From assembly GCF_900105675.1 (NCBI RefSeq), contig NZ_LT629786.1, positions 4,526,001-4,590,000 on the forward strand: DNA of 64,000 nt, read 5' to 3'. The position numbers were made by a program, and so were the translations under genes. This document shows, in pieces, positions 24,584 through 34,352 of this stretch (positions are counted from its first letter, which is position 1; each line of letters begins with the position of its first letter). This DNA is from Pseudomonas synxantha (lineage in GTDB: Bacteria; Pseudomonadota; Gammaproteobacteria; Pseudomonadales; Pseudomonadaceae). The notes below the pieces were generated by a model, which saw only the letters and a program-made list of their open reading frames with translations, had not been told where the DNA came from and did not search any database.

Positions 24584-26212
24584 ATGCTTAAACACGCAGT
24601 CCTTCCGTTATTAGTGAGCGCGGGCCTTATGGCCGCCGCCCCTGCAGCCCTTGCGGCAACTAACCTGGTGTTCTGCTCCGAAGGGAGCCCGGCCGGTTTC
24701 GATCCAGGCCAGTACACCACCGGAACAGACTTCGATGCCTCGGCCGAAACCATGTTCAACCGTCTGAGCCAGTTCGAACGTGGCGGCACCGCCGTGGTTC
24801 CTGGCCTGGCCACCAGCTGGGACGTGTCCCCGGATGGCCTGACGTATACCTTCCACCTTCGCGAAGGCGTCAAGTTCCATACCACCCCGTACTTCAAGCC
24901 GACTCGTGAATTTTCGGCAGACGACGTGCTGTTCACCTTCAACCGGATGATCAATAAAGACGATCCATTCCGTAAGGCCTACCCCACCGAGTTCCCGTAC
25001 TTCACGGACATGGGGATGGACACCAACATCAAGAACATCGAGAAAGTCGATGACCACACCGTCAAGTTCACCCTTGGCACCGTGGATGCGGCTTTCATCC
25101 AGAACCTGGCCATGAGCTTCGCGTCGATCCAGTCCGCTGAATATGCCGCGCAGTTGCTCAAGGAAGGCAAGCCCGCCGACATCAACCAGAAGCCGGTTGG
25201 CACTGGCCCGTTCGTGTTCAAGAGCTACCAGAAAGATTCGAACATTCGCTACACCGGCAACAAGGACTACTGGAAACCTGAAGATGTGAAGATCGACAAC
25301 CTGATCTTCGCAATCACCACTGACCCGTCGGTGCGTATCCAGAAGCTCAAGAAAAACGAATGCCAGATCACCCTGTTCCCACGTCCGGCCGACCTCAAGG
25401 CCCTGGGCGAAGACAAGGACCTGAAACTGCCGCACCAGGCCGGTTTCAACCTGGGCTACGTTGCCTACAACGTCATGGACAAGGTCAAGGGCAGCGATCA
25501 GCCAAACCCGCTGGCTGACCTGCGCGTACGCCAGGCGCTGGACATGGCGGTGAACAAGCAGCAGATCATTGACTCCGTGTACCAGGGCGCCGGTCAACTG
25601 GCCGTCAACGCCATGCCGCCGACCCAATGGTCCTACGACACCAGCATCAAAGACGCCAAGTACGACCCTGAAAAAGCCAAGGCGCTGCTCAAGGAAGCCG
25701 GCGTCAAGGAAGGTACCGAAATCGTCCTGTGGGCCATGCCGGTTCAGCGTCCGTACAACCCGAACGCCAAGCTGATGGCCGAGATGCTGCAGAACGACTG
25801 GTCCAAGATCGGCCTGAAGGTCAAGATCACCAGCTACGAGTGGGGCGAGTACATCAAGCGCTCCAAAGGCGGCGAGAACCAGGCCATGATCATTGGCTGG
25901 AGCGGCGACAATGGTGACCCGGACAACTGGCTGAACGTACTGTTCGGCTGCGACTCGCTGTCGGGTAACAACTTCTCCAAGTGGTGCGACAAAAAATTCG
26001 ACGGCATCGTAAAAGAAGCCAAGGCCACATCGGATGTCGCCAAACGCACCGAGCTGTACAAGCAGGCGCAACATATCCTCAAAGATGCAGTCCCGATGAC
26101 ACCTATCGCGCACTCGACGGTGTATCAACCCATGCGTAATACCGTACAGGACTTCAAGATCAGCCCGTTTGGCTTGAACTCCTTCTACGGCGTTAGCGTC
26201 AGCGGCAAGTAA
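24584..26212 (+). CDS. dppA2: Dipeptide ABC transporter substrate-binding protein (DppA-type)
   Basis: The 542-residue SBP_bac_5 protein delivers dipeptides or short oligopeptides to a DppBCDF permease. The signal peptide is residues 1-24 (ALA-ATN). Family blocks include CSEGSPAGFDPGQYTTGTDFDA, VPGLATSWDVSPDGLTYTFHLR and PVGTGPFVFKSYQKD. The ATG at 24584 with GAGG upstream is chosen over one eight codons earlier because it begins the signal peptide. It is one of four paralogues in a row here, ends in its own hairpin and has a sizeable upstream gap, so it is probably expressed alone. The paralogue number follows the P. aeruginosa order and is tentative. Confidence 0.92.
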   Translation: MLKHAVLPLLVSAGLMAAAPAALAATNLVFCSEGSPAGFDPGQYTTGTDFDASAETMFNRLSQFERGGTAVVPGLATSWDVSPDGLTYTFHLREGVKFHTTPYFKPTREFSADDVLFTFNRMINKDDPFRKAYPTEFPYFTDMGMDTNIKNIEKVDDHTVKFTLGTVDAAFIQNLAMSFASIQSAEYAAQLLKEGKPADINQKPVGTGPFVFKSYQKDSNIRYTGNKDYWKPEDVKIDNLIFAITTDPSVRIQKLKKNECQITLFPRPADLKALGEDKDLKLPHQAGFNLGYVAYNVMDKVKGSDQPNPLADLRVRQALDMAVNKQQIIDSVYQGAGQLAVNAMPPTQWSYDTSIKDAKYDPEKAKALLKEAGVKEGTEIVLWAMPVQRPYNPNAKLMAEMLQNDWSKIGLKVKITSYEWGEYIKRSKGGENQAMIIGWSGDNGDPDNWLNVLFGCDSLSGNNFSKWCDKKFDGIVKEAKATSDVAKRTELYKQAQHILKDAVPMTPIAHSTVYQPMRNTVQDFKISPFGLNSFYGVSVSGK

Positions 26213-26217
26213 GGATC

Positions 26218-26251
26218 AATAACGGCGACGTTTCATAACGTCGCCGTTATT
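26218..26251 (+). terminator. Perfect hairpin after the second dppA gene
   Basis: A perfect 15-base stem (AATAACGGCGACGTT and its complement around TCAT) starts six bases past the stop. It lacks a long T-run, so it may be a terminator or an mRNA-stabilising stem. Confidence 0.7.
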
Positions 26252-26517
26252 CCATCTGCCCAGGCCATAGGAAACAGACCACGATTGAAAGCGTTGCGTC
26301 CTACAGCAACGAACTGCGACCCGTGTCTCCGTTACCTACAAGGCCAGTCAGAATTGACGCATTTACTGCAATGTCCGCGCCCCATAACGTCGTAGGACAG
26401 CAGAGGCATCATTCTGGGAAAAGGCACTTGCTGTGTGTGGGATCAGTGATGTCTCCCTGGCCGTGCGCCAGAGAGGTGGTTCGCTGTTGATAACTACAAA
26501 CAAGGATCGGGATTGTC
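26252..26517. other. Gap upstream of the third dppA gene, nothing assigned
   Basis: These 266 bases hold no open frame with coding character and no convincing promoter. In P. aeruginosa, mdpA and psdR lie between the corresponding dppA genes; no trace of either is visible here. Only the ribosome-binding site AAGGA at its end is clear. Confidence 0.5.
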
Positions 26518-28122
26518 ATGCGCCATACCACCGTTCTATCCGCGATGTTTGCCACCAGCCTGCTGACCGTGGCCACGATGGGCCAAGCCGCCGAGAAGAA
26601 GAGCCTGGTGTTCTGCTCCGAAGGCAGCCCGGCAGGTTTTGATACTGCGCAATACACCACCGCCACCGACAACGATGCCGCAGAGCCGTTGTACAACCGC
26701 CTGGTCGAATTCGAAAAAGGCGCCACTGACGTGGTGCCAGGGCTGGCAACCAAGTGGGATATCTCCGAAGACGGGCTGACCTATACGTTTCACCTGCGTG
26801 AAGGGGTGAAGTTCCACAGCAACAAGGAATTCAAGCCGACGCGGGACTTCAACGCCGACGACGTGCTGTTCACCTTCAACCGCATGCTTGACCCCGACCA
26901 CCCGTTCCGCAAGGCCTACCCTACCGAGTTTCCGTACTTCAACGGGATGAGCCTGAACAAGAATATCGCCAAGGTCGAAAAAACCGGCCCCTACACCGTG
27001 GTGATGACCTTGAACACGGTCGACGCCGCGTTCGTGCAGAACATCGCCATGAGCTTTGCCGCAATCCTCTCGGCCGAATACGCCGAGCAGTTGCTCAAGC
27101 AAGCCCGGCCCAGCGACATCAACCAGAAGCCGATCGGCACTGGCCCCTTCGTGTTCCAGCGCTACCAGAAAGACTCGCAGATCCGTTATGTGGGCAACAA
27201 ACAGTACTGGGACCCGAGCCGGGTCAAACTGGACCAACTGATCTTCGCCATCAACACCGATGCCTCCGTGCGGGTGCAGAAGCTCAAGGCCGGCGAATGC
27301 CAGGTCACCCTGCATCCACGCCCCGCCGATGTCGAAGCCCTCAAGACTGACCCGAACCTGCAACTGCTGACCAAACCTGGCTTCAACCTCGGCTATATCT
27401 CTTACAACGTGCGCCATAAACCCTTCGACCAGCTCGAGGTCCGTCAGGCATTGGACATGGCAGTGAACAAGCAGAGCATCCTGAATGCCGTGTACCAGGG
27501 CGCCGGGCAACTGGCGGTCAACGCCATGCCGCCGACGCAATGGTCCTACGACGACAGCATCAAGGACGCCGCCTACAACCCGGAAAAAGCCAAGGAACTG
27601 CTCAAGGCCGCCGGCGTCAAGGACGGCACCGAGATCACCCTGTGGGCCATGCCCGTGCAGCGCCCCTACAACCCCAACGCCAAGCTGATGGCCGAGATGC
27701 TGCAGAACGACTGGGCCAAGATCGGCCTCAAGGTCAAGATCGTCAGCTATGAGTGGGGCGAATACATCAAGCGCACCAAGAACGGTGAGCACGATGTCAG
27801 CCTGATCGGCTGGACCGGCGACAACGGTGACCCGGACAACTGGCTCGGCACCCTCTACAGCTGCGACGCCATCGGCGGGAACAACTACTCCATGTGGTGT
27901 GACCCGGCGTACGACAAGCTGATCAAGCAAGCCAAGGTCGTGACCGACCGCGAACAAAGGACTGTTCTGTACAAACAGGCGCAGCAACTGCTCAAGCAGC
28001 AGGTGCCGATCACGCCCATCGCCCACTCGACGGTCAACCAACCGTTAAGCGCCAAAGTCGAAGGTTTCAAAGTGAGCCCCTTCGGCCGCAACGTGTTCTC
28101 GGGCGTCAGCATTACCCCATAA
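26518..28122 (+). CDS. dppA3: Dipeptide ABC transporter substrate-binding protein (DppA-type)
   Basis: The 534-residue protein is a third SBP_bac_5 paralogue (signal peptide 1-24, GQA-AEK). It keeps the same blocks as its neighbours: CSEGSPAGFDTAQYTT, WGEYIKRTKNGEHDVSLIGWTGDNGDPDNW and the C-terminal PITPIAHSTVNQPL. Sequence differences among the paralogues lie mainly outside these blocks, as expected if they bind different peptides. AAGGA lies 12 bases before the ATG. It sits just upstream of the porin gene opdP, with which it may be cotranscribed; a GC-rich stem (28139-28164) without a T-run lies between them. Confidence 0.92.
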   Translation: MRHTTVLSAMFATSLLTVATMGQAAEKKSLVFCSEGSPAGFDTAQYTTATDNDAAEPLYNRLVEFEKGATDVVPGLATKWDISEDGLTYTFHLREGVKFHSNKEFKPTRDFNADDVLFTFNRMLDPDHPFRKAYPTEFPYFNGMSLNKNIAKVEKTGPYTVVMTLNTVDAAFVQNIAMSFAAILSAEYAEQLLKQARPSDINQKPIGTGPFVFQRYQKDSQIRYVGNKQYWDPSRVKLDQLIFAINTDASVRVQKLKAGECQVTLHPRPADVEALKTDPNLQLLTKPGFNLGYISYNVRHKPFDQLEVRQALDMAVNKQSILNAVYQGAGQLAVNAMPPTQWSYDDSIKDAAYNPEKAKELLKAAGVKDGTEITLWAMPVQRPYNPNAKLMAEMLQNDWAKIGLKVKIVSYEWGEYIKRTKNGEHDVSLIGWTGDNGDPDNWLGTLYSCDAIGGNNYSMWCDPAYDKLIKQAKVVTDREQRTVLYKQAQQLLKQQVPITPIAHSTVNQPLSAKVEGFKVSPFGRNVFSGVSITP

Positions 28123-28292
28123 GAAAATAACCGGATTGCGGGGAGCGAAGTCGGCTCCCCGGCAAACGTGCAGGCTTTTGTCGGGAAAATCCCTACGCCA
28201 AACGTTTGCAAAGGCTTGAACGAGTTCCACACCCAATAGCCGGTTCACCTAAAAAGACCGGCATAAAAAAGAGAACCAAAGGAGCTTCACCC

Positions 28293-29687
28293 ATGAAACT
28301 GAGCAGCAAAGCGCTTCTGGCCCTGGCCATCAGCAGCATCACGGCGACCGCCTATGCTGAACCCGCCAGCCAGGACTTCGTTCCTACCACATTGGCCGGC
28401 ACCAGCGCCCAAGGCGAGGCCAAGGGCTTCATTGAAGATTTCAGCCTCGGCGGCACCACGCGTAACTGGTACTCCCATGAAAGCAAATACCGTGGGGGCA
28501 CCTTCGCCTACCAGAAGCACGGCCAGACCCTTACTGATCGCAACCGTACCAACTGGGTGCAGGGCACCATCCTCAACGCCAGCTCGGGTTTCACCCAGGG
28601 CACCGTTGGGGTCAAGACCGAAGTAGCGGTCTACAACGCCCTGGTACTGGACCGCAGCAAGCGTGACATCAAGGGTGGCTCCAACCGTACCCTGGCGGAC
28701 TCCAACGGCGACGCCGTCGACCAGTGGAGCAAGCTGGGCCTGGCCAACGTGCAGTTCCGCGTGTCCAACACCACCTTGACCGCCGGTCGCCAGAACTTCA
28801 GCAGCGGCATCGTCGACACCATCGGCAACCGTGCCCTGCCTTCAAGCTTCCAGGGTGTGAGCTTCAACAGCGAAGAGTTCAGCAACCTGTCGTTCCAGGG
28901 CGGCGTGTTTGACCGCGTTTCGCCACGTAGCGAGCAGAGCCTGTCGAAATTCCGTACCGAATACGGCAATGGCGCAGAAACCGACAAAGTGTCCACCCTG
29001 GGCGTGAACTACCAGCCGCTGAAAAGCCTGAAGACCAGCTTCTTCGCCGCCAACGTGAAGGACTTCTGGAACCAGTACTACTTCGGCGCTACCCACGAAT
29101 TGGGCGACGCTCAGCAACTGGGCCTGACCACCGGCTTCAACTACTACAAGACTGTCGACGAAGGCAAAAAAGAGATGGGGGAAATCGACAACGATACCTT
29201 CTCCCTGTCCCTGGGCCTGACTCACCAGGCACACAGCCTGACCTTCGGTTACCAGCAAGTGAACGGTAACGAGTACTTCGACTACCTGCACGAAACCAAC
29301 GGCATCTACCTGGCCAACTCCCTGACCTCGGACTTCAACGGCCCGAACGAGAAATCCTTCCAGATCGCCTATGCCATCAACATGGCTGAATACGGCGTAC
29401 CAGGCCTGAAGTTCAATGCCTACTCGGCCCGCGGCTGGGGCATCGACGGTACCCACTACACCGGCAACAATGGCCGCGCCAAGTTCGCCTACGACGGCAT
29501 CCAGTCCCAGGACGGCGAGAAGCACCAGGAATACGGTGTAGGCGCTTCCTACGCGGTGCAGAGTGGCCCGCTCAAGGCCACCGCGATTCGCGCCACCTAC
29601 GTTGAACACCGTGGCAGCGAGTTCCAGTCCGATGGCAGCATCAAGGAATTCCGTCTGGTTACCACCATCCCATTCAACATCCTTTAA
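28293..29687 (+). CDS. opdP: OprD-family outer-membrane porin, OpdP-like
   Basis: The 464-residue porin has a signal peptide (1-22, AYA-EPA) and the OprD barrel signature segments FIEDFSLGGTTRNWYSHE, LTAGRQNFSSGIVD and the C-terminal strand EFRLVTTIPFNIL. OprD porins are substrate-specific monomeric channels. OpdP of P. aeruginosa, in the same genomic position, takes up glycine-glutamate and other small peptides. Its place between binding-protein genes of one peptide transporter supports the same role. AAAGGAG lies nine bases before the ATG. It ends in a terminator. Confidence 0.92.
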   Translation: MKLSSKALLALAISSITATAYAEPASQDFVPTTLAGTSAQGEAKGFIEDFSLGGTTRNWYSHESKYRGGTFAYQKHGQTLTDRNRTNWVQGTILNASSGFTQGTVGVKTEVAVYNALVLDRSKRDIKGGSNRTLADSNGDAVDQWSKLGLANVQFRVSNTTLTAGRQNFSSGIVDTIGNRALPSSFQGVSFNSEEFSNLSFQGGVFDRVSPRSEQSLSKFRTEYGNGAETDKVSTLGVNYQPLKSLKTSFFAANVKDFWNQYYFGATHELGDAQQLGLTTGFNYYKTVDEGKKEMGEIDNDTFSLSLGLTHQAHSLTFGYQQVNGNEYFDYLHETNGIYLANSLTSDFNGPNEKSFQIAYAINMAEYGVPGLKFNAYSARGWGIDGTHYTGNNGRAKFAYDGIQSQDGEKHQEYGVGASYAVQSGPLKATAIRATYVEHRGSEFQSDGSIKEFRLVTTIPFNIL

Positions 29688-29697
29688 TTAGCGCCAG

Positions 29698-29739
29698 GTA
29701 GACGGCGGGCTCAGGACGAGCCTCGCCGTCTACGCTTTT
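29698..29739 (+). terminator. Terminator of opdP
   Basis: GTAGACGGCG pairs with CGCCGTCTAC around a GGCTC/GAGCC inner stem, followed by GCTTTTC. Confidence 0.82.
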
Positions 29740-29768
29740 CTGGTTCCATCGATTGCAGAGGGCTCTGA

Positions 29769-31364
29769 ATGAAAATGCTCCCGCTACAAGCCGCCATGGC
29801 TGCCGCGCTGTTGAGCGTGGCGATCGGCGTTTCGGCCAAACCGCTGGTGGTCTGCACCGAAGCCAGCCCGGAAGGTTTCGACCCGGTGCTGTACACCACC
29901 GCCGTGACCGCTGATGCCGCTGCTGAAACCATGTTCAACCGTCTAGTGGATTTCAAGCCGGGTACGACCGAGGTAGTGCCCGCGCTGGCCAAGTCATGGG
30001 AAATCAGTGATGACGGCCTGACCTACACGTTCCACCTGCGCGATGACGTCAAGTTCCACACTACCGATTACTTCAAGCCTTCGCGCAACTTGAATGCCGA
30101 CGATGTGCTGTGGAGCTTCCAGCGCCAGTTGGACCCGAAACACCCGTGGCATAACAAGTCCACCACCGGTTTCCCTTATTTTGAAAGCATGGGTTTCAAG
30201 GAACTGCTCAAGAGTGTCGAGAAGGTTGACGATCACACCGTGGTCTTCACCCTGACGCGCCCTGAAGCACCGTTCCTGGCCGATGTTGCAATGCCGTTCA
30301 CCGCTATCCATTCCGCCGAATACGCCGACAAGCTGCTCGCCGCCGGCAAGACCGACGAACTCAACAGCAAGCCGATCGGCACCGGCCCATTCATCTTCAT
30401 CCGCTATCAGAAAGATGCTCAGGTGCGCTTCAAGGCCAACCCGGAATACTTCCGTGGCAAGCCGCCCGCCGACCCGTTGATCCTGGCCATTGCGGTCGAT
30501 AACAACGTGCGCTTGCAAAAGCTCAAGGCCAATGAATGTCAAATCGCGCTTTATCCCAAGCCGGATGATCTGCCGAGCATCAAGAAAGATCCGAACCTGA
30601 AAGTCGATGAGCTGGCGGCCATGACCACCAGCTACACCGCCCTGAACACTACCCACAAGTACATGAGCGACCCACGGGTGCGTCACGCGATCAACATTGC
30701 GTTCGACAAGGCCGGCTACACCGACGCCCTGTACGGCAAAGGCAACGCGGTGGTGGGCACCGGCCCGTATCCACCGACCTTGCTGGGCTTCAATGACAAG
30801 CTCAAGAACCCACCTCGCGACTTGGACAAGGCCCGTGCCCTGCTCAAGGAAGCCGGCGTACCGGAGGGCACCGAGTTCACCCTGTTCACCCGTAACGGCG
30901 GCGGCCCGACCAACCCCAACCCAATGCTCGGCGCCCAGCGCATGCAGGCAGACCTGGCCCAGATCGGCCTGAAGGTCAACATCAAGGTCATGGAATGGGG
31001 CGAGATGCTCAAGCGCGCCAAGGCAGGCGAGCACGACATGGTTTCCGCCGGCTGGGCGGGGGATAACGGCGACCCGGATAACTTCCTCACGCCTAACCTG
31101 AGTTGCGATGCAGCGAAAAACGGCGAAAACTACGCCCGTTGGTGTAACAAGGAGTTTCAGGACTTGATCGACAAGGCGCGCGCCATCGCTGAACCCCAGC
31201 AACGGGCCGCACTCTATGAACAAGCCCTGGATGTTTTCGAGAAGGACCAGCCGTGGATACCCATGGCTTATCCAAAAATGTTTACCGCCATGCGCAAGAA
31301 CGTCGAGGGTTATACCCAAAGCCCGCTGACGAACAATAACTTCGCCACCACCCAGGTGAAGTAA
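29769..31364 (+). CDS. dppA4: Dipeptide ABC transporter substrate-binding protein, divergent paralogue
   Basis: The 531-residue SBP_bac_5 protein is the binding-protein gene directly in front of dppBCDF. It has a signal peptide (1-23, VSA-KPL) and is the most divergent of the four: CTEASPEGFDPVLYTTAVTADA, ...NGGGPTNPNPMLGAQRMQADL and a shorter C-terminus (NNNFATTQVK). It lacks the Cys-flanked pattern LVFCSEGSPAG of the others only partly, keeping VVCTEASPEG. A stable stem without T-run lies between it and dppB. This is typical of loci where the binding protein is made in excess over the permease. Confidence 0.92.
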   Translation: MKMLPLQAAMAAALLSVAIGVSAKPLVVCTEASPEGFDPVLYTTAVTADAAAETMFNRLVDFKPGTTEVVPALAKSWEISDDGLTYTFHLRDDVKFHTTDYFKPSRNLNADDVLWSFQRQLDPKHPWHNKSTTGFPYFESMGFKELLKSVEKVDDHTVVFTLTRPEAPFLADVAMPFTAIHSAEYADKLLAAGKTDELNSKPIGTGPFIFIRYQKDAQVRFKANPEYFRGKPPADPLILAIAVDNNVRLQKLKANECQIALYPKPDDLPSIKKDPNLKVDELAAMTTSYTALNTTHKYMSDPRVRHAINIAFDKAGYTDALYGKGNAVVGTGPYPPTLLGFNDKLKNPPRDLDKARALLKEAGVPEGTEFTLFTRNGGGPTNPNPMLGAQRMQADLAQIGLKVNIKVMEWGEMLKRAKAGEHDMVSAGWAGDNGDPDNFLTPNLSCDAAKNGENYARWCNKEFQDLIDKARAIAEPQQRAALYEQALDVFEKDQPWIPMAYPKMFTAMRKNVEGYTQSPLTNNNFATTQVK

Positions 31365-31377
31365 ATAAGAAAAACGC

Positions 31378-31405
31378 TCGGCACCGTCGACACTGACGGT
31401 GCCGA
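31378..31405 (+). promoter_or_regulatory. Intercistronic stem between dppA4 and dppB
   Basis: A perfect 11-base stem (TCGGCACCGTC with GACGGTGCCGA, six-base loop) has no T-run. It probably protects the upstream message or causes partial termination, giving more binding protein than permease. The effect is inferred. Confidence 0.65.
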
Positions 31406-31440
31406 ACCTGCCTAACCGGCTGATTGAGGTACACACCAAG

Positions 31441-32451
31441 ATGTTTAGTTTTATTGCCCGCCGACTGGGGTTATTGATCCCCACGTTCTTCGGCATCACG
31501 TTGCTGACCTTTGCGTTGATTCGCATGATTCCAGGCGACCCCGTAGAAGTCATGATGGGCGAGCGACGGGTTGACCCCGAAATGCACGCCCAGGCAATGG
31601 AGCGCCTTGGCCTTAACAAGCCGCTGTATGCGCAATACCTGGATTACGTCGGCAAGCTCGCCCAGGGCGACCTTGGCGAATCGCTGCGCACCCGCACCAG
31701 CGTGTGGACCGAGTTCACCGCCCTCTTCCCCGCGACCCTGGAACTGTCCATGGCCGCCCTGTTGTTCGCCGGTATCCTGGGCCTGTTAGCCGGGGTGATC
31801 GCGGCTTTGAAACGAGGATCCCTGTTCGACCATGGGGTGATGGGCATCTCCCTGGCGGGCTATTCGATGCCGATCTTCTGGTGGGGCCTGATCCTGATCA
31901 TGTTCTTCTCGGTAAGCCTGGGCTGGACCCCGGTTTCCGGGCGTATCGACCTGCTCTACGACATCGAGCCGCGCACCGGTTTCATGCTGATCGACACCCT
32001 GCTGGCCGACGAGCCGGACGCGTTCTGGGACGCCCTGCACCACCTGATCCTGCCGGCCATCGTGCTGGGCACCATCCCGCTGGCGGTGATCGCGCGGATG
32101 ACCCGTTCGTCGATGCTCGAAGTACTGCGTGAAGACTACATTCGTACCGCCAAGGCCAAGGGCCTGTCGCCGGCACGCGTGGTATTCGTGCACGGCCTGC
32201 GCAACGCGCTGATTCCGGTACTTACCGTGGTCGGCCTGCAAGTCGGCACGCTGCTGGCCGGTGCGGTACTGACCGAGACCATCTTCTCGTGGCCCGGCAT
32301 CGGCAAATGGCTGATCGAAGCCATTGGCGCACGGGACTACCCGGTGGTGCAAAACGGCATTCTGCTGATCGCCTGCCTGGTGATCCTGGTGAACTTCGTA
32401 GTGGACATCCTCTACGGCTTCGCCAACCCACGCATCCGTCACCAGCGCTGA
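31441..32451 (+). CDS. dppB: Dipeptide ABC transporter permease DppB
   Basis: The 336-residue permease has six hydrophobic segments and the DppB/OppB N-terminal block FIARRLGLLIPTFFGITLLTFALIRMIPGDP. The EAA-type loop REDYIRTAKAKGLSPARVVFVHGLRNALIP contacts the ATPases. The start MFSFIARR is chosen over an in-frame start 14 codons upstream because it begins the first membrane helix. It forms the inner-membrane channel with DppC and is followed by dppC after four bases. Confidence 0.95.
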   Translation: MFSFIARRLGLLIPTFFGITLLTFALIRMIPGDPVEVMMGERRVDPEMHAQAMERLGLNKPLYAQYLDYVGKLAQGDLGESLRTRTSVWTEFTALFPATLELSMAALLFAGILGLLAGVIAALKRGSLFDHGVMGISLAGYSMPIFWWGLILIMFFSVSLGWTPVSGRIDLLYDIEPRTGFMLIDTLLADEPDAFWDALHHLILPAIVLGTIPLAVIARMTRSSMLEVLREDYIRTAKAKGLSPARVVFVHGLRNALIPVLTVVGLQVGTLLAGAVLTETIFSWPGIGKWLIEAIGARDYPVVQNGILLIACLVILVNFVVDILYGFANPRIRHQR

Positions 32452-32455
32452 GATC

Positions 32456-33373
32456 ATGACCATGACTACCTCTACTCCAGTGTCAGCAGTCGATCAGAGC
32501 CTGCTGTACCCGTCTCCATACAAAGAATTCTGGCAAGCCTTCTCCAAGAACAAAGGCGCGGTTGCCGGCCTGCTGTTCATGTTGCTGATCGTGTTCTGCG
32601 CGATCTTCGCCCCGTGGGTGGCACCGCATAACCCCAGCGAGCAATACCGCGACTTCCTGCTGACCCCGCCAGCCTGGCTGGAAGGTGGGCAGATGCAGTT
32701 CCTGCTCGGCACCGACGAATTGGGCCGTGACCTGCTCTCGCGCCTGATCCAGGGTTCGCGCCTGTCGTTGCTGATCGGCTTGTCGTCAGTGGTGATGTCG
32801 CTGATCCCGGGCATCCTGCTGGGCCTGTTCGCCGGGTTCTTCCCGCGCTTGCTTGGCCCGACCATCATGCGCCTGATGGACATCATGCTGGCCCTGCCAT
32901 CGCTGCTGCTGGCCGTTGCCATTGTCGCCATCCTCGGCCCTGGCCTGATCAACACCGTGATCGCCATCGCCATCGTGTCGCTGCCGTCCTACGTGCGTCT
33001 GACCCGCGCCGCGGTGATGGGCGAACTGAACCGCGACTACGTGACGGCCGCCCGTCTTGCCGGCGCCGGCCTGCCACGCCTGATGTTCATCACCGTGCTG
33101 CCTAACTGCATGGCACCGCTGATCGTCCAGGCCACCCTGAGCTTCTCGTCGGCGATCCTCGATGCCGCCGCCCTGGGCTTCCTCGGCCTTGGCGTACAAC
33201 CGCCAACCCCGGAGTGGGGCACCATGCTGGCCTCGGCTCGGGACTACATCGAACGCGCCTGGTGGGTGGTGAGCCTGCCTGGTTTGACCATTTTGCTCAG
33301 CGTGCTGGCAATCAACTTGATGGGTGACGGCCTGCGCGATGCGCTGGACCCGAAACTCAAGAACGCCGCCTGA
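32456..33373 (+). CDS. dppC: Dipeptide ABC transporter permease DppC
   Basis: The 305-residue permease is the partner of DppB. The N-terminal [32 protein letters not shown] segment, the [19 protein letters not shown] block and the EAA loop [19 protein letters not shown] are diagnostic. Two ATGs (32456 and 32462) are possible starts with little consequence. It lies four bases after dppB and ten bases before dppD, in the single dppBCDF run. Confidence 0.95.
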   Translation: MTMTTSTPVSAVDQSLLYPSPYKEFWQAFSKNKGAVAGLLFMLLIVFCAIFAPWVAPHNPSEQYRDFLLTPPAWLEGGQMQFLLGTDELGRDLLSRLIQGSRLSLLIGLSSVVMSLIPGILLGLFAGFFPRLLGPTIMRLMDIMLALPSLLLAVAIVAILGPGLINTVIAIAIVSLPSYVRLTRAAVMGELNRDYVTAARLAGAGLPRLMFITVLPNCMAPLIVQATLSFSSAILDAAALGFLGLGVQPPTPEWGTMLASARDYIERAWWVVSLPGLTILLSVLAINLMGDGLRDALDPKLKNAA

Positions 33374-33383
33374 GGAGATTCCC

Positions 33384-34352
33384 ATGTCACTGTTAGAAAT
33401 AAAGAATCTCAACGTACGCTTCGGCGACAAGACCGCCGTGCCGGTGGTCGATGGCCTCGACATTACCGTCGACAAAGGCGAAGTACTGGCGATCGTTGGC
33501 GAGTCGGGTTCGGGTAAATCCGTGACCATGATGGCGCTGATGGGCCTGATCGAGCACCCAGGCATCGTCACCGCCGACGCCCTGAACTTCGACGGCAAGG
33601 ACATGCTCAAGCTGAGCAACCGCCAGCGCCGCCAGATCGTCGGCAAAGACCTGGCGATGGTGTTCCAAGACCCGATGACCGCGCTCAACCCCAGCTACAC
33701 CGTGGGTTTCCAGATCGAAGAAGTGCTGCGCCTGCATTTGAAAATGTCCGGCAAGCAAGCGCGCAAGCGTGCGATCGAGCTGCTGGAAAAGGTTGAAATC
33801 CCAGGCGCTGCCAGCCGGATGGATGCCTACCCGCACCAACTGTCCGGTGGTATGAGCCAGCGCGTGGCAATCGCCATGGCGATTGCCGGCGAGCCCAAGC
33901 TACTGATCGCCGATGAACCGACCACTGCGTTGGACGTGACCATCCAGGCGCAGATCATGGAGCTGCTGCTGGCCCTGCAGAAAGAGCAGAACATGGGCCT
34001 GGTGCTGATCACCCACGACCTCGCCGTGGTGGCCGAAACCGCCCAGCGCGTGTGTGTGATGTATGCCGGCCAGGCCGTGGAAGTTGGCCAGGTGCCACAA
34101 CTGTTCGACATTCCAGCGCACCCCTACAGCGAAGCGCTGCTCAAGGCGATTCCGGAACACAGCCTGGGCGCCACGCGCCTGGCCACGCTGCCAGGCATCG
34201 TGCCCGGTCGGTATGACCGTCCGCAAGGTTGCCTGCTGTCGCCGCGTTGCCCGTACGTACGCGATAACTGCCGCACCGAACGTCCGGCTCTCGATCCGAA
34301 AACCAACAGCCTCGCGCGTTGCTTCTACCCCTTGAACCAGGAGGTGGCGTAA
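33384..34352 (+). CDS. dppD: Dipeptide ABC transporter ATPase DppD
   Basis: The 322-residue ATPase has Walker A GESGSGKS, signature [15 protein letters not shown] and Walker [13 protein letters not shown]. The C-terminal oligopeptide-transporter extension carries the Cys set [14 protein letters not shown]. In this family those Cys residues can hold an iron-sulfur cluster. The start [14 protein letters not shown] follows GAGGAG. It pairs with DppF and its stop overlaps the dppF start by one base (TAATG). Confidence 0.95.
   Translation: MSLLEIKNLNVRFGDKTAVPVVDGLDITVDKGEVLAIVGESGSGKSVTMMALMGLIEHPGIVTADALNFDGKDMLKLSNRQRRQIVGKDLAMVFQDPMTALNPSYTVGFQIEEVLRLHLKMSGKQARKRAIELLEKVEIPGAASRMDAYPHQLSGGMSQRVAIAMAIAGEPKLLIADEPTTALDVTIQAQIMELLLALQKEQNMGLVLITHDLAVVAETAQRVCVMYAGQAVEVGQVPQLFDIPAHPYSEALLKAIPEHSLGATRLATLPGIVPGRYDRPQGCLLSPRCPYVRDNCRTERPALDPKTNSLARCFYPLNQEVA

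Noticed and set aside
24611..26128. Open frame of 505 codons on the minus strand opposite the second dppA gene, and similar ones opposite the third and fourth (26536-28041, 29994-31619)
   Set aside because: They mirror real genes in high-GC DNA, have no recognisable protein motifs and no ribosome-binding sites, and appear opposite every paralogue because the coding strands are similar.
26252..26517. A psdR- or mdpA-like gene between dppA paralogues, as in P. aeruginosa
   Set aside because: The gap is only 266 bases and has no coding pattern.
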